Under the pieces are notes generated by a model. That model saw only the letters and a program-made list of their open reading frames with translations, searched no databases and was not told the origin of the DNA. From Gymnogyps californianus (lineage: Eukaryota > Chordata > Aves > Accipitriformes > Cathartidae), in assembly GCF_018139145.2 (NCBI RefSeq), contig NC_059480.1:17484428-17548427 (forward strand): a stretch of 64,000 nucleotides of DNA. The letters are read 5' to 3'. The position numbers and the translations under genes are program-made. Below, in pieces: positions 25,403-37,900 of the stretch (positions are counted from its first letter, which is position 1; each line of letters opens with the position of its first letter).

Positions 25403-26689
25403 GAGCCCTCAGGAAGGCTGTTACATCGTAGCACTCTGTATGGTTTCATGATATGAATGTGTTGCTCTATGTGCCGCTGCCTGCAGGCTGCTGCAGGAGC
25501 CTTGCAGGTCTGGGATGCAGCCTGGCCAAGAAGTCATAACGAAAAAGGGGAAATCGCAAAAAGAGAAAGCTGACCACAGCTGCTCCTCTGCACTTCTGAC
25601 AGCCATCGGCTGGGCAGGTCTCCGCTCCCCAGCCCGCAGCACTGCAGCTGCAGCTGACCGAAACCTTGTCTTTACAGGGAGGCCAGTGGTCCCCCATGTG
25701 AGGTGTATTTCAGCTCAAAATCTGATAGCAACCCTTTCACTGGTTAAAAAACCCAATGCACTGAAACTAGGCCCTTCCCCACCACACGCCTGCCCTGCTG
25801 CAAACCCAGACAGCTAGATCCGCTCTCCTTTGTGAGAGCTGGACCGTGCCTTTTGAAAAGCGAAACCCACTAAGCCAAGCGCCTTGACCAGGCTGAGCAA
25901 AAGGAAAACAAGACCTTTCGTCTGCACTGCTATACTGAGTCCAGGGGAAGGCACCTATAGTGTATGTCTGTTTTCTTCCCCGTCCCTTAACTTTATCTTT
26001 TCAAAATGCTTAAATAAAAAGGGGTGGCATAGAGATAAGCTTAGGCACAGCTCACAGCTGCAGGACATGGGGTAGCTAGACAGAGGCTTACTTGGTTATG
26101 CCTTTATCAAATATGAGAGCAGCACAAACATCCCCCAGACAACAGGCATTTGCTGGGTGCTGGTTGAATAAATTTGTAAGTGCAAGGGAATGACCAGCCC
26201 CACTGATTACAGAGCTCTTTTCCTTCAGGGAGCAGAAAGGATGAAACGCAGGGGCTGCGCAAGGCTTTACTGTGGCCACAGCAACTGGAAGGAGGGAAGA
26301 GGAAGGAAGGAAGGAGAGGTGGCTCTGCAGCCTGCCCGCCCACGCAATACCGAACTGGACAACAAATATGGCTTTTACCCACACAAACAGCTTTGCCATC
26401 CAAAAATCCAGTGCAGGAGGTTAGGCAGACGGGCAGACGCAGCACTTCGCGGCGGGCGGAGGTTGGAGAGCGAACCTGGGGCTGGAGGAGGACAAGTGCA
26501 GCAGGAATGGGGGAACTGTCCAGCAGGAGACGGTGGAGAAATTGTCCACGGATGGGGATGGAGGAAGATAAACTGTTCTGGCAGTCAGACAGGCACCCTG
26601 CTTCCAGCAACTTAAAGTAAAAGCATTGCAGGGCCCCAAAGAGCCCCCCAGCAGCCGTTCCTGTCCGTGTCCCAGGTTCAGCAGGTCTC
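25401..26689. other. Non-coding stretch, nothing recognised beyond a GGAA run
   Basis: Intergenic sequence between the CA repeat and the CR1 relic. The 201-codon minus-strand frame at 26,107-26,712 overlaps the CR1 start and has no domain. A few CpGs cluster near 26,420-26,470. Confidence 0.45.
26287..26318 (+). repeat. Short (GGAA)n-type purine repeat
   Basis: GGAGGGAAGAGGAAGGAAGG with a further GGA unit gives about 30 bp of degenerate GGAA repeats. Tandem GGAA can bind ETS factors, but no functional inference is made from this alone. Confidence 0.6.
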
Positions 26690-27060
26690 TGGAATGTGTT
26701 TCTCACCCACATTCAAGAGAGTTTGGCTTGTTTAGTCTAGCAAAACTAAGCAGGAGAGGGCATAGCTTTGTTGTCTGTAAATACACCAGAGGCATGAACG
26801 CCAGGGTGGGAGAAGAGCTATCCAAGCTAAAAGATCCTGTTGGCATGAGAACAAATGGAGGATCAGTTGCTGTACGAAAATGTTTGGGATAAAAATTAGG
26901 AGGAGGCTTCTAACCGGCATGGAGTTTGGCAACAGCTGCCTGCAAGGAGCAGGGGCTCCGAGGGACGGCATTAGTTTGAGGATGAAGCTTGAGTCATTTT
27001 TGGAGGGGATTATAAAATGTTGGATAAGCAGGGGACTGGGAAGTCCTTTATAGCTGGAAT
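26690..27060 (+). mobile_element. CR1 LINE relic (ORF2 C-terminus and 3' region)
   Basis: On the + strand GAGTTTGGCTTGTTTAGTCT reads EFGLFSLAKLSRRGHSF, which corresponds to the CR1 ORF2 C-terminal motif ELGLFSLEKRRLRGDLI. The frame continues through KYTRGMNARVGEELSKLKDP and VGMRTNG. Downstream, TTAGGAGGAGGCTTCTAACC, GGAGTTTGGCAACAGCTGCC and TCATTTTTGGAGGGGATTAT follow the known 3' portion (consensus AGGAGGAAGTTTCTAACC, AAGTTCTGGAACAGCCTTCC, GTTTATGGAGGGGATGG). Several substitutions and gaps show it is inactive. Confidence 0.78.
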
Positions 27061-29180
27061 AAGGGCAAAGGAAATGGCAGGGAAAATGGAAAAGAGAACT
27101 GGAACTGAGCTCTGTGGAGGAGGCTCACAGAGAGCAGTGGAGAAAGCATTTCCAGATGGGGAATGGATAAGCCCCACTGAAAAGGGAAAAAGAAGCCAAG
27201 AGCTTTTGGAAGCATGGGTGAAACATCTCTCACCTTGTCAACAATGTCTGGGGAATTGTTCCTCTGGTGAGGTGGCCTGTCTTTATCCATGCACTGCCTG
27301 CCTGGAAGGCAGTGCTGGCTTGTAGACAGAAAAAAAATAAAAATCACAGCATCCAAAGCATTTCTGTCTTCCCATTACTGCTATTTGAAACGTCTAAGAG
27401 ATGTCCCAAGAGATGTTCCTCCTTGATGAGTCCAGAGGATTTCCATCACCTCTGAGACACAGCAGGAAGATTAGGGAAAATCGCAGTCTGCAAAATAATT
27501 TCTAACAGCTTTCAACTGGGACTTCCCTCTCTGTACCCATCTATTTATAAGCTTAAAAACCTCTGCAGAGAAGAAACCCACAGGTCAGGGAGACCCCTGT
27601 GTGTGTGGGAGCAGGGAGCCTCTCCAGTGGGTGACAGACAGGTGTGGGCATGCACCCCTCCGTACCCAACCTTATCATCGCATCTAAGCCACAGCCTTGA
27701 GATGGGAAATAAAAACTTCTGCTTCAGGAAACACACCGCGTCCAGGAGAGGGGTCCCAGATGGCAGTGTCTTTTCTTTGGCCCAACGGCGCCATGTCCTT
27801 TATGGCTAAGAGAAAGTCCTCTGGTGGAAAGATTTTTGAGGGGAAACCACAGCATTTTGGAAACCACAGCCTGCCTAGGAAGGAAAACAGTTTCCGTTGT
27901 GCTATCCCAGACCAAGTCCCCCACCTGGTAGGTGTAAGACACACTGACGTATTTTTCCATGCTTGCGTTCTTTAAAACAGAGATCCGGGATCAGGATACA
28001 CTGAGGATGGGAGACTGCAGCCAAACAGCCTCACTCGTATTTCTGGGGAGAGAGCAGCGTGCCTAGAGGTATTAATCCGTGAGTGGGAGGGAAGGCGAAA
28101 GCCGCGAAATCCATGCCTGTATCTGTATCTGTGTTTCCACATATGCATGTATAAAAATATGTGTTCACACACACAGAGAAAACAAAACAAAACAGAACAG
28201 TCCATTGCACACGGTCCTCCCCCGGGGAGAGGGCGAGAGAACAAACAAGCAGCAGATGTGAACCATGTCACCGCGTCTAACGCTGGAGTAAGATCAGATC
28301 CTGTGGTGACGAGGTGGTGTAAGAACCCACCAGAGCAGGAGGCAGCAGGAGACCCCCGAGGCAGAAGAAGACCACCGAGGCAGAGAGGTCCCCGAGGTGC
28401 AGGCGCACCTGCTGCTCTCCTCCCTTGGTATCACCCCAAGGTGGGGAAGTGCCTGTGGATGTCCTGGTATCAAGATGGACTCTAAGGGACAGCCCTGAGC
28501 TCCTCCATGATAAAAAGGATGGGCCAGGAGGAGGGCTGCAGGGTGGCTTTTTCACAGAGATCTGCAGCAAAGCCCGGAGCCGACCCGCAGCCGTGCAGCC
28601 TCAAGCAGCATGCCAATCACAGTGCCAGGAGGTGTGAGCTCCTGCACTGCCTACAAAGAGCAGAAATGAGAGAAAGAGAGACATCTTCTAGCCAAATTAA
28701 GCAAAGATAATCAATGGACCTGTTTCTCAGTTAGCTACATTTTTTCCTATCTTCCAGAAGAGCATAAAGGGCCTTGGAGTGAACAAGAACATGGGCCCTC
28801 TCTCCCCAGCTTACCCTTTAGTGGTGTTTTGTGTTTCCTCATCCATCCCGGGGCAGTGGTGCTGAATGCTGATAAGGCCAAACTTGGAAAAGCCTCAGTC
28901 AGACAGTTGGTGCAATTTGACTTTAAAAGATACTTAATGATTTGTTTTGAGTATTGGGTTGGGGTCAGTTGGGGTATTTGTTGTTGTTGTTGTTGTCGAT
29001 TTTGCTGTTGTTGCTTCTCCCCCTCCTCCTTTTCCAACCAATTAGGTTCAATTTATTTTGGCAGAGGACATGATTAGTAGGGCTGGGCTCCAGATGGTTG
29101 GGCGCTCAGCCGTTCGCCGTAAATAACGCTGGATGAGCAGTGCTCCTGCATGCAAAGCTGGGCAGCGAGAGTCCCGGATC
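27061..29180. other. Non-coding stretch, nothing recognised
   Basis: Intergenic DNA with a CpG-moderate segment near 28,290-28,420 and a short (TTG)n run at 28,978-28,996. No gene or transposon was identified. A CACACACA run at 28,167-28,175 is the only other low-complexity feature. Confidence 0.45.
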
Positions 29181-29560
29181 GCCAAATCAGAGCATCCCAC
29201 GGCTGGCTTGGGAAGGCTCTGCAGGTACCTTGCCTGAGCCCTTTGGGTTGCCAAATCAGAGCATCCCAGAGCTGGCTTGGGAAGGACCTTTCCTGAGCCC
29301 TTTGGAGAAGGCATTGTCTAACTTTTCCTTGAATATCCCCTGACACAGATTTGTCACCGCTCCCAGGCAGTCACTTGCAGGGCACCTCTCGCCTGGCTGC
29401 TCCCTCGTCCCTGAATTAGCCCCACCCTCGCTGTGGCATAAGCCCATGGCTTGCAGCTGAGCCTTAGCAAATGTGGAGAAGAAGTGTCCCCCTTTTCCCC
29501 TTGCAGCATCCTTCTGTCTATCTGAAGACCATCTGCTCTTGCTCCTGGTATGGACCCCAA
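29181..29560 (-). mobile_element. CR1 LINE 3'-end relic with duplicated terminus
   Basis: The + strand follows a reverse-complemented CR1 3' region: CATTGTCTAACTTTTCCTTG with AATATCCCCTGACACAGATT (consensus TGTCTAACCTGTTCTTGAAAA, CTCCAATGA), CGCTGTGGCATAAGCCCATG (consensus TTGCTGCAGNTTAAGCCCAT), AAATGTGGAGAAGAAGTGTC and TATCTGAAGACCATC (consensus GTATTTGAAGACTGTTATC). Its terminal segment occurs twice in tandem with a 69-bp period: copy A is 29,181-29,249 and copy B 29,250-29,306, both starting GCCAAATCAGAGCATCCCA. Copy B lacks about 13 bp. Confidence 0.78.
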
Positions 29561-31707
29561 CACTGAGTGCAAGCGGAGGGGGGGCATTCTGCAGGGCTGA
29601 TGAGCCTGGCCAAACCCCAGCATAGAGTGGGACAGAGCTGCTCCATATCCCACAGGAACAGTCACAGCCAGGCCTGCTGCGTTGGCACTGCGGCGGCTGG
29701 GCCCCTGGTCATCCCTCAAAATCCTAATGGGGCTCTGTGGGAAGGGGACAGTAGTGTTTTGGGGAGAGACAACCTCCGTAAGGAAGCAGATCCTGCAAAG
29801 AAATCTAGGGAAGTTTTCAAAACTTTTCCAAATCTGAGACTTTTCAGTGTTTCCCTAACAAATAATGCTCTTATCAAAGCAATGCCGAACTCCCTCTTGT
29901 TGTGAAACCTTGTCAGTTACTTTCTGTAACACACTTCAAGATCTTCAATAAGAGAAGAAATGAAAGCACAAAGTTTATTATTATTGTTGTCTCAGTATTT
30001 AGGAAATATTTAGTGAATTGCAAACTAAATGGTTATTCAACATTTTACATTAGCTTAGGCAAGCAAGCATTTGCTGGGAATGTCTTATGCTTTAGGACAA
30101 AGCTGATTATTTATACATTTAGTAAGTAACAAATAGAAAGCTATACTCTATGCAATAGGTTTACTATGGATGTAATGTGACAATTGTATTAAAGCTAAGG
30201 GGCAGACAGTACAGCATGGAGAAAGTAACTAAGAAGTGTTAAAATGTCTTTGAACTGAGCATTTCAAGCCTTTGAACTCAGCTTTTTCCTCTCACCTCCC
30301 AGTGCCGAGAGCTGCTCCATTTTCCTCCAGTGCATGGAGGGGATGTGTGCACGTGGGGTTGCCCAGGGAGTTTCAGTCACTTGCAGGAGCACACAACAGC
30401 AGACACACCTGAAAGTGGCATCCGCGTATAGGGAAATAAACCCCATTTCAGTCCATGTCCATAGTCCAGCTCTGCAAGCTCACACCTCTGTGTCGGAGGG
30501 TTCGCAGATGCAATTGCAGGTGCAAACCCGAGATCCCTGTCCCTTACTGAGCGCTGCCCCAGAAGGACTCCTGAGATGTGCATGCCTTGTCCACTGAGCA
30601 ATCTCAGACTCTGCTCCCTGGACCGTTTGCATCATAAATCCTCACACTCAAGCAGGGCGCTGGCTCCACTCTAGTCTGGGAGCTCTCTGCAGTTCTTTCA
30701 GAGCTTGAATGTGTCTGGGGCTATAACGTTAGCCAAGCTATTGTTCATGGAGAGACAGGCATACCGGAGCATGTTACAGCTCCGTCCATAGGTGGACAAC
30801 CCACAGCCAGCCCCTCCTAAGTAGAGGATGCCTCTCACGCGGCTCAGCTGCAATTTTGGGCTGCAGCTAAGCTCATGCCAGCCACATGGAGAGGAAGCCT
30901 GGGGCACAGACAGCTGTTCCCAGGCACATCTTTGCTCATAACAAGGATACATTCCCCATGGGGCTCACTATTCAATCTCTGAGCTGCCTGGATAGCTTTT
31001 CCTTTTTGACTGGTATCAGAGAGGAGCAATGTCAGAAGACATCCATCGTAGAGAACGCTGGACAAAGCTGCTTTGCACCATGATCCACGTCACACTTTCG
31101 TCATGCACAAGGCAGCTGTTTAGTAGTGTTGCACACGTGTGGTGTGTTTCTTCAAGTGAATGGAGCTGGTCTCATCACCACATGCAGGCGGCTGGAGCCG
31201 AAGCAAAGTGCTGGTGCAAGTGCTGCAAATGCCAATACAACCAGTAGAATATGCCCCATCTTGCCTGGAGCCCAGGTGCTGCTATGCCACTCCAGTGATG
31301 TCTTACAGTGTACAAAGACAAGGTTGTCTGCCAGTCACTGCATTGTCTCCAGTTGGAGATTTTCTGGAGGGATGCTGCAGAAACAAACTTTAGGTCAAAC
31401 ACAAGCACTGAGAAAATGGGCACTTTTCCAGAACAGAGCCAGACCCTGCACCACTGGGAAACAGTTGTAAATCCCATGGCCATAGTGGGTATCACATGCA
31501 AAGAGATGGAGCAGACGTTCATAACTGACAAGACTTGTTCTGGTCTAGCTTAAAGACATGTAAATTAGAGATGTAGCAAGCCCTCCCCATGTAACACTGA
31601 CCAGAATCCACAGTTCACACAGCCGTTCTCAAATAGGTTTAGGTACAACTTCGTTCATCTCTGGACCCATTGCAAATCCATGTGTACAGTCACGCGTATT
31701 TTGCAAA
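29561..31707. other. Non-coding stretch, nothing recognised
   Basis: Intergenic sequence between two CR1 relics. An AT-rich part at 29,900-30,200 has no identified origin. No reading frame has a recognisable domain. Confidence 0.45.
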
Positions 31708-31935
31708 ATGCCTGAGAGAATCATGACAGAATCTAAAGAAGTTAGAGATGGAAGTGATCTGTTAGGTCCATTTGCAATCTCTCATGAGCCAGGCAGAATT
31801 TTTCCCTGGGCTATATTCATTGCTTTGCCTCGTCTTGTTTTCAATCACTCAAGCAAAGGGACTAGAACAGCCAGGCAAAGTTATGTCATACTGCTGCAGA
31901 AGCAGCACTGGGGAATCTTGTATCTCTGATCAGAA
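31708..31935 (-). mobile_element. CR1 LINE 3'-end relic, reverse orientation
   Basis: The + strand reads like the reverse complement of a CR1 3' region: GAGAATCATGACAGAATCTA, AAGTTAGAGATGGAAGTGAT (consensus GTTAGAGATGGAAGGGACC), CTGTTAGGTCCAT, TTTTTCCCTGGGCTATATTC, CATTGCTTTGCCTCGTCTTG and TTTTCAATCACTCAAGCAAA (consensus TTTTAAATGTCTCAAG). The order and spacing match a family widespread in birds, crocodilians and turtles. It is old, diverged and non-coding. Confidence 0.75.
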
Positions 31936-31939
31936 CTGA

Positions 31940-34900
31940 GTCCCACAGTTGTACAATGTATACTTAAGCATGTTTGATGTGGTTAAACAAATCTTATGCA
32001 GAAATGCATTTAATTTCTGTAAGTACTCGTCTTCCAAGAATTTTTAAGACTTTGCAATAAACATAGCCAAAGCCATCATTCAACAAATTGAAATCACACT
32101 TGTATTAATGGGGTTGCTATATTCAGATTAAATTTAACCCTCATGACTTTATCTTGTAATCCAGCAAAGTGAGCGGGTCAACAGAAGTTATGATCAGAGA
32201 GCTGAGTGAGCATTTCTTCTCTGTCATCTCCTCCACCACTTTCCTAATTTAAGACACTTCATCTAGGGACCCCTCACCTAGGCGGAGGGCACTTGCTAAC
32301 ATATCCCTGTGGATGCTTTACCTCCACTGAGAGCGTCTGCTGGATTTCATATGTTAAATGAATTCAGTGTTGTTTTCTAAGCTCTACTTATGGGTCTGCC
32401 CCTTCGTGGCAGTGACTGCTTTCAGGAGGGTGATGTTCCACCTCATGCAAACAAAGAGCAGTCAATGACTCAGAAAAAATGTGGTTGTAGAAGTCATTTT
32501 TTTACCATCCAGTATCCTGGTTTTCTTCCCTTGAAAGCATAACACAAGAAGGTCCCCTACCAGCAGCCCAAAGAGATTGCAGCACAGATAAGTTGCAATG
32601 TGCATGCCATACTTTAGTAGCTGGGCTCGCACAAGGTATAAGGAATAAGTTCTTACTGCCGGAGACATGGGGCTCTGAGAATAAATACCCGGTGTATTTC
32701 CTAGCTCAGTTGCATCTAGCCAACAGACGTGTTTTGTTTCCTTAAAGTAACCCTGGAGGTTTCTGGGGTCAACAGAGCTAAATAAAACCAGCAAAAACAC
32801 TGTGGTCTAGGAAAGGGCAAGATTTTTCAAAGGCTCATCTCCCCTTGGCGGTACGGCTCCTGTACAGAGTGATGAAAGTGTTTAAGTCATCAGAAAAAGC
32901 AGGCAGTGACCTGCAGTAAAATACATGGCCTGGTGAGATATGCAGCGTCTTGCTAATGACCTCCAGAGCTGGGTCAGCAGATGCCACTGCAGGGGGACAC
33001 CATCATCTGCCAGGCAGCAGGCAGAGCTCCGCTGTCTTGGCATGCCTCCATCCTCACTACAACCCTAGGCACACTGGCTCCATGGAGGCCCAGCAAGGGC
33101 AATCTAAATTTTTGGAAATAACTCCCAGGAGTGGGGATTCTTCAGAAACTTTTCAAGAGAACAGTCTCACCAGAAATCCAGTCTTTCCTATGAGCTGCAG
33201 ATCCTGAAGATAAAAGCCTCTCTGAGACTGTTTGGCTGCAGTTGCTTACCCTTTTGTTACCAGAATTAAATAAAGACATCAATGATAACAGAATGAAATT
33301 ATATGGACTTCTCAAACTTGCAAAAAAAGTTTGGGATTTTGCTCAGTCAAATATTTGAGCTAGAAATTTGGGGATGGTTGTAAATTTTACCCCAACAAGC
33401 TCATCCTTTTATTCAGGCAAAGCTGGCAGTTTTCTGCCCTTAGCACATGGCGCTGCCTAATGAGGATACAGAGCAGGCCAGCCTAGAGCCAGCCTTATGC
33501 CCGGTCCAGGAACCGTCTTCTGGCATGGAGAAAAATGGCTGAGGATTGATGGGTTGGGAGCGTGGTGCCAGACACATCCTGCTGCTCCAGCTCCTATCGG
33601 ATCTGTCTGGATCCCCTTCCTCCCTGCCCAGCTGGCAGATTGTGTGGACTGCAACAAAGCAAGCTGGGGCACAGGGCAGAGCTTGCTCTTTTGTGCAATA
33701 CGGGGAGCTAATCGCATTGCTGCAGAGTGAAATTAGGTTCCCAGGAGGCTTTTGGGTTTAGGTCCATGTGTCCCCCACATAAGAAGACAGTTTCCAAGTG
33801 GTCCAGAGCCTTGTCCAGGTCTTATAACACTGGAGTGTTGGAGGTCTGAGAGCCACCCTACAGGGCATAGCCAGGTCCATGGTCCTCAGGTCCTCCCAGG
33901 TACCAGGCTGGGACTTGGCGTTGCTGCTATGTGCAGAGAAGCACTCTAGGTATTTCTCCTCCATTAGCATATCCCTGCAGCACAAGTCTCAGTTTGGCAC
34001 AGCGTGTATTGCTAAATCTACACACCTTGTAATCCTCAACGTCTCCGGAAAGAGAGAAAACCTGATGCACAGCAGAGATATGCCACGCACAGCCCTCCCC
34101 ATCAACAGCAGCCATCTCAGCTGGTGTGGCCGGGGTGCATATCAGCACCTAAAAGCAACCCCTCCAAAAAAAAAAATGAACTTTTAAACTTTGGGTCTTG
34201 GATGAGGGGATGGGGGAGGGTTGGAAATGGCCCCATTGCTTCACGCTGCACATTAGCAGCCGAGTTCACTTCACAAACACAAGGTGCGCTGTCAGAATAG
34301 CCTGGGGCAAAGTTTGTACTTTGCTTGAATTCTAACTTTTGTTTACCAAGGTAATAAACCGGTCTTCTCTTCCAGGTGTAAATGCTATTATGAAAAGGCA
34401 TATTTGTGTTTCATCTCACCTCAGATGTACAGTATGTGCTCACATCCTACACTGTGTGTACAGCCCACATTGCTGCAGAGCCAGGAGAAGAAAGGAAAAG
34501 GGGTAAAAATAAATATTTCCACTCTGTCCTCAAAAACACAGTGTTCTGGAGAATCTAAGAGTTTAATTGGATCTCTTTCCCTTCAAACCCTGTGTGCTGC
34601 CCTTGCTCTACCCTGTGAAGACCAGCTCAGACCTTTCCCGCATCCCTGTGGTCTTCCCCGTTAGTGCAGCTGGGCAGACCCCACGTGGGGAGGTGGTAGA
34701 GACAACCCATTCACTCCGTGCAGACAAGTTGATCTCCAAACAGTGGAGTTTAGTTTCCACCAAACTAGTTAGGTCGCCAGTTTGGCTCCCTTCCCCTAAA
34801 ACCGCCCGTATCTCCATCGTGCCACGTGCATTCGGATGTGTTGCGTTTGGTGTAATCTCACTGAAACTGATGGGAGAGGAGAAAGAGGTGGGGGGAAAAA

Positions 34901-37900
34901 AAAAAGGAAAAAGCCTAGCATTGTTTTTTCTTGCACTTCACCTCCTGTTCCTGGTGTCGTGCCCACTTGGCAAGATTTAAAGATAGCAGACGAGCTCTGG
35001 ATAAAAATGACCTAAATGTTTCCTCATCCCTTCAAACCTGTTCAGTGGCCTTCTGTCTCCAACCCACTAGTAGTGTGGCCTGGCCGCTGGGGCTGCCACC
35101 CGAGTGCTCCTGAAAACCAACACCACGAGATCTGCAGCTGCTGAAGTGATCAGAGCCCCGCTCCGGAGCGTGCCTCCCCCGGCACGGCATGGCACAGCAC
35201 AGCGGGCGCGGGCAAGAGCACCGCCTGCCGAACCAGCGCACCCGCTCCCGGCATCACCTCGCTCCTCTCCCATTAAGGCACTGACCTCGCCTGCTCCCAC
35301 TGAGCTTGTAAAATTTCATGAGATGACATCTTGAAAAGCTAAGTGTGAAACGCCGAGCTTGGATGGAGCCCTCACAGAAGCTGACCAGCTGCAGGTCAGC
35401 AGTAATTTCCTCCCTCGCCTGTTGTAGCCCTTTATGAGCAGATTTAAGAGGGCAATAACCACGCAATAATTTTTTTTTTACACAAACTATTTATTCTATT
35501 AAAAGCCCGTGCCCATAACTCCATCTGTACAACAGAAGCGCTGCTGCAGAGAGGCAAAGAAAGGGGCTCAAGAAGAACACAGTCTAAGCGGCGTCTGGCG
35601 ATGGCTCGGCGTGCCCAGCACGGGCGCTTTCTCGGAACGCCTTTGCTCCTGAAATGAGAAACCCCACAGAGAGAGCCAGGCTGCCAGCGCCGCGCAGGTC
35701 TGAGCCTGCCCCGGCCCAGACACCTTCCCCACCCCGGGTGTTTACGCCGAAGCGCTCGCGCTGGTGCAGGCTGAATCTGCACCCCTGGCTCCTGCACCCA
35801 GCAGGGCCCGGGCACGCTCTGCTCCCCAGCAGTGTGGGCAGCAGCAGGACCTGGCACCCCTGGGTGCTGCCCACCCCTCCATGGACCTTGCATGGTCCTT
35901 CCCACTTCAGCACTGGACCCAAGCGATCATGAGGCAAAGAGCTGCAGTGCAGATGGAGGGGATGGAGGTCCCCAGCTACGTGTGCTCATGCCTCCTCTTT
36001 GCTTCTGGAGCCCACAGAAGCTGTTTTAGGGTTGGGTTTTTTTAATGTGCACAAAATGCATTGAAGGTTCTTAGCAGCTTTTGCACTTTCTCATTTATTT
36101 CTCAACTTCCACTATTCCTTTATGCTTCCACAGCAGGGCTAGAAGGAACATTGCCCACAGGAAAGCAATTCGCTTCGCCCGTCAAACCCAAGCGTTACCA
36201 GCAGCTCTGCTATCCCTTCCCACCAGATTTCCACTCAACCACATGAGCTGAGTGAGAACATCTCCGGCCGCAGTGACTTTGAGCAGGGTCCTCGCAGCAG
36301 TGGGATGAAGGGCCCAAATCTGGCCCATCATTAACCAGGAGTGGGAAGCTCCTTTCCACTAGGGAGGGGAAACTGGCACTACCCAGGGAACTGGCCTGTG
36401 CTCACCTCCTCAGCAGGGACTGATTGCAAACGAGCTACTGGTGAGGGTGGTGGAGGATGGGAACAGCGCGGGTTTCCCCACGTGGATAATTCCTGTCATG
36501 GTGCCTTCTTGGATTCACCCACCCCCTTGAGCCGGGTGGGGCAGAGGAGACCATGTCTGGGTCCACCCATGCGCTCCCAAAGAAGGAGCGACGTGTCACC
36601 CCAGTTTGGGAACAGGTGTGTTCAGTGGCCAGATCAAGGCACGTTAGGAGACCTGGAACTTGTTTGACATGGGCTATTATTTCATGGCACCTTGAGTATA
36701 TTCCACATGTCCTTTAAGTGCTCCAGCAAAGTAATGGCCCAGGCCAGCCTTTCCAATCATGTTCTTCTAACACGTCAGTTTGGTTCTTCCAGAACAGGGA
36801 GGGGGTGGCATTTTGCCAATGTTATGTAAGAAGCAGAGTGATTGCGTAAGTTCAGTTGGTCGCAAAGGTATAAAATAGGCTTTATTGGTAGTTACTACGG
36901 CTGGAAATTTTTCCAGAGGCATCTGTGCTTATTTTCCAAGGAACTTGTCCTTTTCTAGATTTAGGGTCTTCTGGGATCCTCTCTCTTCTGGATACTTTTG
37001 CTGTCAGAAACCCTTGTGCAAAGGGGAATGTTTGCTTTTGTGCGGGAAACGGTAGGAGGAGGTTGTATGTCACTTCACTGGAGCTGCCTAAAGTGCTTGA
37101 GTTGCTCTACTGACCTGCAATCTGTGCACAGTCAGAGGCAGGAGCTTGATTTAAATCAGTCCCCAGATGCAAGCCTGGGACACTTGGCGGACTTGTTCAG
37201 TCCTCCTGAGAGCAACAAGACGACCATATGACTGCAACTAAGAAGAACTGCTCTACTTGAGATCTTTCTAGAGAACGAAATAGCGAATAACATCTGCTGA
37301 AAACACTGGTTACTTGATGTAATTTCACAAGTAGGAAAGGATCATTGCATTCCACATGTCCAGGTGGGGTGGGATCTTGTGTCTTTCAGGGAAGGGGAAA
37401 AATGATACAGCATCTAAAAGTGGTCAGAATGTGACTCACTGTAACTCCAGCAACACAAAAAGAAATGGCAAACTTAGCTTTGTTCCTCTGAATATCTCCT
37501 ATACGTACAGCATTAAGCATATGGAAAAGGCTTTGCAAGACCAAGGCCTGATCAGTAGCTAATGCATTCCCAGGTTCAATAACAAGTACACTTTGTACAT
37601 CAGAGGAATGGCAGACTGCCCAGAGCTTTTGGGCAGATGCTGTTTCTAAAGAAATTAAATGTGTGAATAGATAATAACCAAAGAAATCCCTACTGGAATA
37701 GAGAATGGACGACCTCCTTCTGATAAAATCAAGTTCTTGCTCAATCATTCCCCACTTGAACACGAAGACCAAATTGAGTCAGCCCTGAAGGTCCTGGAGT
37801 CTTCAAATAAGCGGTTGGGTTTCTTTCCTCTTTGTCATGCTGTACATTATCCTAGGAACTGGCAAAACATAGCAAGGATGACTCCTCTGTCCCTTCCTAA

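Noticed and set aside
26107..26712. 201-codon minus-strand frame
   Set aside because: Overlaps a CR1 relic at one end and another frame on the opposite strand; no recognisable domain.
32975..33002. CTCF site (CCACTGCAGGGGGAC)
   Set aside because: Several core positions disagree with the consensus when aligned on the AGGGGG block.
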